A DNA stretch of 54,350 nt from Planctomycetota bacterium (GTDB lineage: Bacteria; Planctomycetota; UBA8742; UBA2392), in NCBI GenBank assembly GCA_019912315.1, contig JAIOJA010000057.1, forward strand, positions 1 through 54,350, read 5' to 3'. A model generated the notes under the pieces. That model was not told the origin of the DNA. It worked only from the letters and a program-made list of their open reading frames with translations, and made no database searches. Both the position numbers and the translations under genes were made by a program. Below, piece by piece: positions 17,010 through 23,122 of this stretch (positions are counted from its first letter, which is position 1; each line of letters begins with the position of its first letter).

Positions 17010-18284
17010 ATGCCGCTCTACACAGTCACGGCGCGTGATGCGTCCGGGCGGACCATCAGCCAGGTCAAGGACGCGCCGTCTGTCGGCGACCTTGTGGCCG
17101 AGCTTCGCAGGTCCGGGCTTACCGTTATCGGCGTGAAGTCCGAGGGCAGCGGCGCTGGCGCCGCATCCGCCGCCGCACCGACAGAAGCCCAGGCGGTCGC
17201 CAAGTCCCAGGGCAGTATTTTCGCCAAGAAGGTCAGGGTGTCCGACATGGCGGCCTTCTGCCGCCAGATGTCCACCATGCTGCGTGCCGGCTTGAGCCTG
17301 CTGGATTCACTGGAAACCATTGCCGCCGAAACGGAAAACCCGGTTTTCAAACAGGCCCTGCTGGCCGTCATGACCGACGTCGAGGCCGGCGCTAAATTGT
17401 CCGATGGCTTCCGTAAACACCCCAACGTCTTCAACATGTTGATGTGCAGCATGGTTGAGGCCGGCGAAGTTTCAGGCTCGCTGGACACGATCCTTGAACA
17501 GCTCGGCATCTTCTTCAAGCGCCGCCACAAGCTGCAAAGCCAGATCAAGTCCGCCACGGCCTATCCGAAGTTCGTCGGTATCTTCTTCATTCTGATTGTG
17601 GCCGGCATCTTCATTTTCCTGGTCCCGCAGTTTTCGGACCTGTTCACGCAGTTCGGCGCCGAGTTGCCGTTCCTGACCAAAGTGCTGATCGCGATCTCCA
17701 AGGCCATTGTGGACTTCTGGTGGATCACGCTTCCGGCAATCGCGGGCGGCGTCGCGGCCTTCATCTTCTGGCGGCGAACGCCGGCCGGCGCGGCCGTCTG
17801 GGATCGCACCATTTTGAAGGCCCCCATGTTCGGGCCTCTGACACTGAAGTCCGGCGTGTCGCGCTTCACGATGACGCTTTCGACGCTGGTGAAGAACGGC
17901 ATCACGCTCGACCAGTCGCTGGAAATCACCAGCAAAACCCTGGGCAACATCGTGCTTGAACAGGCCGTGCTGGATGCTCGCCAGAAGCTGATTCAGGGCT
18001 ATTCCCTGTACCAGGCGATCAGCGAATCCGGCATCTTCCCAGGACTGATGACCAAGATGGTGAAAGTCGGTGAGGACTCCGGTGCTCTGCCGGACATGCT
18101 CAACGACGTGACCGAGTACTACGAAGACGAAGTGTCCAACCAGGTACAGGCAATCACCTCGATGATCGAACCCGCGCTGATCGTCGCCCTCGGCGGCGTC
18201 GTGCTGGTTGTGATCCTTGGTATCTACCTGCCGATCTTCGGACTGTCGAAGGCTGCGGCCAAAGGCGCGGCCAAGGGCGGCTAG
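17010..18284 (+). CDS. pilC: Type IV pilus / type II secretion inner-membrane platform protein
   Basis: A 424-residue protein with the duplicated GspF domain: the first copy around DMAAFCRQMSTMLRAGLSLL and FNMLMCSMVEAGEVSGSLD, the second around RFTMTLSTLVKNGITLDQSL and MTKMVKVGEDSGALPDMLND. Three hydrophobic segments follow the usual order (near 190-210, 235-260 and 390-415). The N-terminal domain MPLYTVTARDASGRTI is also typical. The family forms the inner-membrane base that the assembly ATPase works on. No pilB, pilT or pilin gene is near, so the choice between pilus assembly and type II secretion is open. The C-terminus is Ala/Lys-rich. A strong terminator follows. Confidence 0.9.
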   Translation: MPLYTVTARDASGRTISQVKDAPSVGDLVAELRRSGLTVIGVKSEGSGAGAASAAAPTEAQAVAKSQGSIFAKKVRVSDMAAFCRQMSTMLRAGLSLLDSLETIAAETENPVFKQALLAVMTDVEAGAKLSDGFRKHPNVFNMLMCSMVEAGEVSGSLDTILEQLGIFFKRRHKLQSQIKSATAYPKFVGIFFILIVAGIFIFLVPQFSDLFTQFGAELPFLTKVLIAISKAIVDFWWITLPAIAGGVAAFIFWRRTPAGAAVWDRTILKAPMFGPLTLKSGVSRFTMTLSTLVKNGITLDQSLEITSKTLGNIVLEQAVLDARQKLIQGYSLYQAISESGIFPGLMTKMVKVGEDSGALPDMLNDVTEYYEDEVSNQVQAITSMIEPALIVALGGVVLVVILGIYLPIFGLSKAAAKGAAKGG

Positions 18285-18302
18285 AACTCGCCGACACACT
18301 TC

Positions 18303-18340
18303 ACAACGGGCCGGGGGCTTCCCCGGCCCGTTGTCGTTTT
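18303..18340 (+). terminator. Rho-independent terminator after pilC
   Basis: ACAACGGGCCGGGG (18303-18316) pairs perfectly with CCCCGGCCCGTTGT (18321-18334) around GCTT, followed by CGTTTTCC. Confidence 0.88.
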
Positions 18341-18435
18341 CCGACTTTTCCTGAAGGCACCGACGCCGCCCGTCCGATAGGGCCCAAGACGTGCCGCTCT
18401 TCGGCACCGCTTCCGCTCAAGAGTTGGAGACTGAC

Positions 18436-19635
18436 ATGAAAGCACTGAACCTGATCTGTCTGACGTTGCTGGTCGTCGCCGCGCCCCTGTTCGCTCAGGA
18501 GTCGTTTCAGCCCTACGTGGCCAAAGTCAACGGCGACAGTGTGCGCCTGCGCTCCGGCGCCAGCCTGGCCCATCCACCCGTCGCTGTCATGGCTGAAGGC
18601 GATGAACTCACGGTCGTTTCCGAAAAGGACGGCTGGGCCACGGTGCAACTGCCAGCTTCCGCCCCGTGCTGGATTTCCGCAGACTTCGTGAAGGGTGCCA
18701 ACGACGGAAAGAGCTACACCGTTACCGGCAACAAAGTGAACCTGCGCGTAAGCCCGGATACGAACTTCTTCCCTGTCGGACAGGCCGAAAAAGACCAGGT
18801 GCTGGTTATCGCCAAGGGCGAAGACGGCAAGCCCGCCAGCGAGAACGGCTACGTGAAGGTCGTACCACCTGCCAACGCCCACGGCGCGGTCTCGCTTGAG
18901 TTCCTGAACAAGGTAAAGAACGTGGCGCCCGAAAAGGTTGAAGCCGTCAAGATCGAAACACCTGAGCAGGCGCCGCCCAAGCCCGCCGACGGTGAAAGCA
19001 TCATCCCGAAGGGCGACCAGCCGGCTGTAGCCAAAGACACCCAGAAACAGCCGGCCAAGCGCGAGCCCACAAAGGCCGAACTCGACGACGAGCGCAAGAC
19101 ATTCGCCGAACTTGAGCGGATGCTCGATGACGAAATCAAAAAGCCGGCCGGCGAAGTCAACCTGACCGAAATTCGAAAGATGTTCGAGCAGTTCACGGAG
19201 TTTTCGCTCGACAAGAACATCGGCGAAAAAGCGGCTCTGTACATCGAGAAGATCGACCTGACTGTGAAGCTGATCAACGCGGAAAAGGCCCGACTGGACA
19301 AAGAGGCCGCCGACCGCAAAGCCGAGGCCGAGCGCATCGCCCGCGAAGCAACGGAAAAGCCGAAAGAGCCGGAACAGCCCAAGGGACCCGTGGAGTACCT
19401 CGCAATCGGCACCGTAGGCAGCCACGGAAAGACAGCCAAGACGCCCGCCAGCCATCGCCTATACGACGCGGACGGAAATGTGCTGTACGACCTGCGCTGG
19501 GACAAGGGCGACCTGGGCAAACTGATGGGCAGCAACGTCGGCATCGTCGGAAAAGTCAAAAGCTACGACGGCTGGGCGCACAAGGTTGTCGTGATCGAAC
19601 GTATCGACGTCATCGAAACCGAAGAAACGAAGTAA
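18436..19635 (+). CDS. Secreted protein with two SH3b-like domains
   Basis: A 399-residue protein with a signal peptide (MKALNLICLTLLVVAAPLFA) and two bacterial SH3-like modules: one around GDSVRLRSGASLAHPPVAVM and one around GNKVNLRVSPDTNFFPVGQA. These folds often bind cell wall or other envelope ligands. A charged Lys/Glu/Pro-rich middle region with helical content (about 170-310) leads to a C-terminal beta domain (YLAIGTVGSHG to VVVIERIDVIE) that has the look of another small barrel. ATG at 18436 was chosen because GGAG lies 8 bases before it and the signal peptide starts there. It is isolated by terminators on both sides. Confidence 0.72.
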   Translation: MKALNLICLTLLVVAAPLFAQESFQPYVAKVNGDSVRLRSGASLAHPPVAVMAEGDELTVVSEKDGWATVQLPASAPCWISADFVKGANDGKSYTVTGNKVNLRVSPDTNFFPVGQAEKDQVLVIAKGEDGKPASENGYVKVVPPANAHGAVSLEFLNKVKNVAPEKVEAVKIETPEQAPPKPADGESIIPKGDQPAVAKDTQKQPAKREPTKAELDDERKTFAELERMLDDEIKKPAGEVNLTEIRKMFEQFTEFSLDKNIGEKAALYIEKIDLTVKLINAEKARLDKEAADRKAEAERIAREATEKPKEPEQPKGPVEYLAIGTVGSHGKTAKTPASHRLYDADGNVLYDLRWDKGDLGKLMGSNVGIVGKVKSYDGWAHKVVVIERIDVIETEETK

Positions 19636-19644
19636 GCAATCAAC

Positions 19645-19672
19645 AAAACGCCCGGCGCTTGCCGGGCGTTTT
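19645..19672. terminator. Bidirectional terminator between convergent genes
   Basis: AAAACGCCCGGC (19645-19656) pairs perfectly with GCCGGGCGTTTT (19661-19672) around GCTT. The T-run ends the rightward SH3 gene; the reverse strand reads the same stem with its own T-run and ends the leftward cyclase gene, whose stop lies at its edge. Confidence 0.9.
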
Positions 19673-19673
19673 G

Positions 19674-20324
19674 CTATTTGGAGTCGTATTCAACCATCCA
19701 GGCCTGGACGGTACCGGCGGGCGTTTTGCCGTGCTTGACAAGGCGCAACGGCGTCGCGCCCTTGACGGCTTCATGGAAGCTGTCGCTTGCCAGCACACTG
19801 TGATGGGTCCCCAGGTCTTCACCGAGCTTGCAGGCGACGTTGACTTCACTGCCGTAGACGTCCTGGTCGCCGAACTTCAGAACCTCTCCATAGCCCAGCC
19901 CGATGCTAAGCAGCAGCTTTTCGTCGTCGGCACGGTTCTTGTTGTAGGCGGCGCCGGCGCGCTGCATTGCAATCGCGCATTCCAGTGCCGCGGCAGGTTT
20001 ACGGAACAGCACCATCATGCTGTCGCCCTCAACCTTCAGCAGCACGCCATTGTGCGCCTCAATCACCGGCACGTAAACGCGGAAGGACTCGTAAATCACC
20101 TGCAGAAAGTGAGTCACACCGAAGCTGGCAACCTGGCGCGAAAAGCCCGCGAGGTCCGTAAACATCACCGCCCAGGTTTCGCCGTACAGCTCCCAGATCC
20201 GGGAGTCGATGGCCGCGCTGTCGGAGCCCGGGCTCGCGCGCTCCGCCAGCAGCTTGTTCAAACGCTCCTGCATGGCGGGATAAGTAACACAATGAGAAAC
20301 GGGCAGCAGTACGTGCGAGAGCAT
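19674..20324 (-). CDS. Class III adenylate/guanylate cyclase-like protein with Arg-to-Lys change
   Basis: A 216-residue protein that is almost only a class III cyclase domain. Metal-binding Asp57 is in VMFTDLAGFS, and the Lys97/Asp101 pair is in KVEGDSMMVLF. Asp155 and Asn162 are in DVYGSEVNVACKLGE. In canonical enzymes the last motif is N-x3-R, where Arg stabilises the transition state; here Lys166 stands in its place. Lys97 and Asp155 fit the adenine-selecting residues of adenylate cyclases. There is no receptor, HAMP or membrane domain, only a short N-terminal helix (MQERLNKLLAERA). It may be a weak cyclase or a nucleotide sensor. The start at 20324 lacks a Shine-Dalgarno; Met18 is an alternative. 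Confidence 0.78.
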   Translation of the reverse strand: MLSHVLLPVSHCVTYPAMQERLNKLLAERASPGSDSAAIDSRIWELYGETWAVMFTDLAGFSRQVASFGVTHFLQVIYESFRVYVPVIEAHNGVLLKVEGDSMMVLFRKPAAALECAIAMQRAGAAYNKNRADDEKLLLSIGLGYGEVLKFGDQDVYGSEVNVACKLGEDLGTHHSVLASDSFHEAVKGATPLRLVKHGKTPAGTVQAWMVEYDSK

Positions 20325-20332
20325 GGGCGATC

Positions 20333-20411
20333 CAGGTTTCAGGTGTCAGCGTACAGGGTACAGGGTACAGGGAAAATCACCGGGCACGAACTCCCTGATC
20401 CCCGAAACCTG
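20333..20411. repeat. Small element with terminal inverted repeats and a TACAGGG triplet repeat
   Basis: CAGGTTTC at 20333-20340 is matched by GAAACCTG at 20404-20411. Inside, TACAGGG is repeated three times in tandem (20352-20372). The 79-base unit fills the space between uppS and the cyclase gene. It looks like a decayed miniature palindromic element; mobility is not shown. Confidence 0.5.
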
Positions 20412-20419
20412 ATACCGAA

Positions 20420-21151
20420 CTACCCGGCCGCAGACTTCGGCTGTTCGGCTGCCTTCAGCCCGCCAAAGCGCCGTTCCCGGCGGTTGAAATCGGCAATGGC
20501 GGCGTGCAGGTGCTCTTCGCGGAAGTCCGGCCAGAGAGTGTCGGTCACGTAGAACTCGGCGTAGCTGACCTGCCACAGCAGGAAGTTGCTGAGGCGCATC
20601 TCCCCGGCCGTGCGGATCACGAGGTCGAGCTCCGGCATGTCTGGCTGGTAGAGGCTGCGCGCGATGGCAGCCTCGTCAATCTGATCAGGTTGCAACTCGC
20701 CAGCTTTCACTTTCTCGGCGAGGCGTGTCATGGCGTCAGCCAGCTCTGCGCGCCCGCCGTAGCTGAGCGCGAGGCAGAGCTTGGTGCCGCGGTTCTTGCT
20801 GGTGAGTTCACGTGTCTTGTCCAGCTCGCGTCGCACGTCTTTCGGCAGTCGGTCGATGCGGCCGATGGTGCCGAAGCGCATGTCGTTGCGCATCAGAGTG
20901 TCGCGCTCCTTGACCAGAAAGCGCTTCAGCATGCGCATCAGGAATTCGATTTCGAGGCGCGGGCGCTTCCAGTTTTCTTCGGAGAAGGCGTACAGGGTCA
21001 GCTGCTCAACCCCAAGGCGCGCGCATTCTTCGGCGATGGCGCGCACGCTGTCGATGCCGTTTTCGTGACCCTTCACGCGACGCATGCCCCGGGCCTCGGC
21101 CCAGCGCCCGTTGCCGTCCATGATGATCGCGATGTGGCGGGGGGTGTTCAT
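20420..21151 (-). CDS. uppS: Undecaprenyl diphosphate synthase (cis-prenyltransferase)
   Basis: The 243-residue protein opens with the signature HIAIIMDGNGRWAEARGM, in which the Asp binds magnesium, followed by the conserved YAFSEENWKRP and, near the end, DLVIRTAGEMRLSNFLLWQ then EFYVTDTLWPDF. The enzyme adds isopentenyl units to farnesyl diphosphate to make the C55 lipid carrier for peptidoglycan and other envelope polymers. The usual RTSGE motif reads RTAGE here, a small change. AGAGAG precedes the ATG. The usual neighbours cdsA and frr are absent; it lies upstream of the cyclase gene on the same strand. Confidence 0.95.
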   Translation of the reverse strand: MNTPRHIAIIMDGNGRWAEARGMRRVKGHENGIDSVRAIAEECARLGVEQLTLYAFSEENWKRPRLEIEFLMRMLKRFLVKERDTLMRNDMRFGTIGRIDRLPKDVRRELDKTRELTSKNRGTKLCLALSYGGRAELADAMTRLAEKVKAGELQPDQIDEAAIARSLYQPDMPELDLVIRTAGEMRLSNFLLWQVSYAEFYVTDTLWPDFREEHLHAAIADFNRRERRFGGLKAAEQPKSAAG

Positions 21152-21266
21152 TTAACTCTCTGCGACAAAGTAGACGGTGAAATGGTATTGGGATCACGCC
21201 CGGAAGGCAAGGGTTTGGGTCGGGAGTTGGGAAGGGCTACGCGCCTTGGAGGTTCCTGCCTCCTGA

Positions 21267-21743
21267 TCACAAGTGTTTCTTCAAACTGAACGCGCGCTGT
21301 GTGTAGCCGAACTTCTCGTACATCTCGGCGGCGCCCTGGTTGTGGGCCATCACCTGCAAGCCAATCAGTTTAGCGCCGTGCTTTCGAGCGTGTTCCTCAA
21401 CGGCGTCGTGCAGAGCGCGCGCGATACCCTGTTCCTGGAATTCAGGCACTACAGACAGGTCAAAGATCCACGGATCAACCCGACGTGTAAAAAAGTCCGT
21501 CTGCTGTCCCAACCAGCAATGTCCCGCGTACACGTCATCAATTTCGGCTACAAAGACCGTAGCCTTGCGCGGGTCGTGAGGCGCGAACTGCTTCAACAGC
21601 CAGGCGTGGTGACGCCTGAAGTCTTCGTCATCGACGAACTCTACCTGGGGAATCGAGTCCCGGAATGTCCTGTAGTTCAAGGCCGCGAAACTGCGCGCGT
21701 CGCGGGCGTGGTCGTACAGGCGAATGTTGAGTTGGACTTTCAA
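21267..21743 (-). CDS. GNAT-family N-acetyltransferase
   Basis: A 158-residue protein with the acetyl-CoA binding pattern of the GNAT fold: IFDLSVVPEFQEQGIARALH, where Q-x-x-G-I-A forms the pyrophosphate loop, then IGLQVMAHNQGAAEMYEKFG near the end. The substrate cannot be predicted. There is no in-frame ATG before the conserved region; a TTG at 21743 has an excellent ribosome binding site (GGAAGGA, six bases away) and is taken as start. The gene lies downstream of tRNA-Ala on the same strand, beyond a 16-bp hairpin, so it may depend on read-through from the tRNA promoter. Confidence 0.8.
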   Translation of the reverse strand: MKVQLNIRLYDHARDARSFAALNYRTFRDSIPQVEFVDDEDFRRHHAWLLKQFAPHDPRKATVFVAEIDDVYAGHCWLGQQTDFFTRRVDPWIFDLSVVPEFQEQGIARALHDAVEEHARKHGAKLIGLQVMAHNQGAAEMYEKFGYTQRAFSLKKHL

Positions 21744-21770
21744 GCGCCGTCCTTCCGCCCGCCGCCCATC

Positions 21771-21808
21771 CAAAGTAAGCGCCCCGACAACGTCCGGGGC
21801 GCTTACTT

Positions 21809-21810
<2 letters not shown>
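21771..21810 (-). terminator. Perfect 16-bp hairpin anchored on the tRNA-Ala CCA end
   Basis: CAAAGTAAGCGCCCCG (21771-21786) pairs perfectly with CGGGGCGCTTACTTTG (21795-21810), loop 8 bases. On the minus strand it begins at the second C of the encoded CCA of tRNA-Ala. The sequence after the stem (GATGGGCGG) has no T-tract; only the stem's own end reads CTTACTTTG. It is likely a terminator or processing structure. Confidence 0.6.
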
Positions 21811-21884
<74 letters not shown>

Positions 21885-21900
21885 TTCGTACGAGGCGCGA

Positions 21901-21929
21901 AAGGTACTTATGGCGCCTGCAAAGCACAA
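21901..21929 (-). promoter_or_regulatory. Candidate promoter for tRNA-Ala
   Basis: On the minus strand TTGTGC (21929-21924), a 17-base spacer and TACCTT (21906-21901) are followed by the GC-rich CGCGCC, a discriminator type common at stable-RNA promoters. The start would lie about 10 bases before the tRNA. Confidence 0.4.
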
Positions 21930-21960
21930 CAGGGTGACGCCCGCTTTTCTGTCCAACGCA

Positions 21961-21979
21961 CCGGGGTTTCTGCTAACGT
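21961..21979 (+). promoter_or_regulatory. Shared upstream element and -10 box placed for a leaderless mRNA
   Basis: CCGGGGTTTCTG is followed by C and TAACGT (21974-21979), an extended -10 arrangement (TG-n-TAACGT) that ends six bases before the ATG at 21986. No Shine-Dalgarno is present. The same block, CCGGGGTTTCTG then G and TAGTTT, stands at the same distance before pabB at 52834. Confidence 0.45.
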
Positions 21980-21985
21980 CCAGCC

Positions 21986-23122
21986 ATGCGACGCCTTATG
22001 CCGTATGGGTTTGTACTCGTTGCCGTGCTGCTTATCAGCGCCTTCTTGCCCGCGCCGCTGCGCGACACGCAACCCGACGCCGCCGCCATTGCCCGCACCA
22101 CTGGCATTCGCGTTCTCGGCGCCACACGCGGTTATGCGACCACGGCCCTCTGGCTGCGCGCTGGCGACGCCTACCGCCGCGGCGACCACTACGAAGTGCT
22201 GGCCGCCTATCAGTTGATCGCCGAGTTGCAGCCCCGCAACCCGGCCGTCTACAGCTATCTGGCCTGGAATCAGGGTTACAACATCTCGGCCGAGTTTCCC
22301 GAGCGTGAACGACGCGAGGAATGGGTAACACGTGGGCTCGACACCCTGCATGAGGCGCAGGACCGCATTACAGGCGAGGCATCCCTGCGACAGGATGAGT
22401 GGCACTACATACTGAACCGCACGTCGGGCTATCCGGGCGCGGTGCTGCGCGTCGAGTATCGGCGCTACGGGACGGAAAATCGTATCTGGGCGGCCGTCAT
22501 GGAAACCGCCCTCGAATTGCGGGCACGTCTCAGCCCGGAAGACGTCGCTGACCTGAACCTGTTCCTCGATGAAGTAGGGCTGCAGCTCGGACTGTTCGAC
22601 CTCGCGGACGCCGTCTACGCGCTGCCCGAATCCGACCGCGCCCGCCTGCTGGACCCGGCGTTCGACGCCCTGCCCACTGAGCGGCAGGGCGAACTCGGTG
22701 CGGCGTTCGTAGAATTTGAGCGCTACCAGATTCGCATGTTGGCGGCCTTGAGTCCCGCGGTGCTGAGCTATCTTGCGGTCGCCCACTGGTGCCGCCTGCA
22801 CGCCATGGTGCTTGCGGTCACGCCGGCGCTTGAAATGCAGCCTCATGGGCTGGACATCGAATCATCGGTCCTGAACGCCTGTCGCTTGGCCTTCGCGGAC
22901 ATACCGCCGGTTCTGCGCGACGATGCCCGGGAACAAATTGAAACCCAGTACAAGGAAGCAGTTGCACAAGCGTTTGTGTCGGGTATAGAGAACGCCCTTC
23001 GCATCGGCGGGCGTGAGCGCGCTGCGGAGTTCATTGACGCCATGAAGTTCAATTTCAAGGGCACGCAGGAGTTGCTGCCCACAGACGTGACAGACCGTGC
23101 GCTTCAGGAGATTTCAGGATGA
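21986..23122 (+). CDS. Membrane-anchored TPR-like protein of unknown function
   Basis: A 378-residue protein with an N-terminal hydrophobic helix (about residues 6-24) and an alpha-helical body. The segment WLRAGDAYRRGDHYEVLAAY followed by LIAELQPRNPAVYSYLAWNQ looks like a pair of tetratricopeptide helices. No catalytic motif is seen. The stop overlaps the hppA start (ATGA), so it is translated with the membrane pyrophosphatase and may help assemble or position it; that is inference from coupling only. Its ATG lacks a Shine-Dalgarno and lies six bases after a -10-like box. Confidence 0.65.
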   Translation: MRRLMPYGFVLVAVLLISAFLPAPLRDTQPDAAAIARTTGIRVLGATRGYATTALWLRAGDAYRRGDHYEVLAAYQLIAELQPRNPAVYSYLAWNQGYNISAEFPERERREEWVTRGLDTLHEAQDRITGEASLRQDEWHYILNRTSGYPGAVLRVEYRRYGTENRIWAAVMETALELRARLSPEDVADLNLFLDEVGLQLGLFDLADAVYALPESDRARLLDPAFDALPTERQGELGAAFVEFERYQIRMLAALSPAVLSYLAVAHWCRLHAMVLAVTPALEMQPHGLDIESSVLNACRLAFADIPPVLRDDAREQIETQYKEAVAQAFVSGIENALRIGGRERAAEFIDAMKFNFKGTQELLPTDVTDRALQEISG

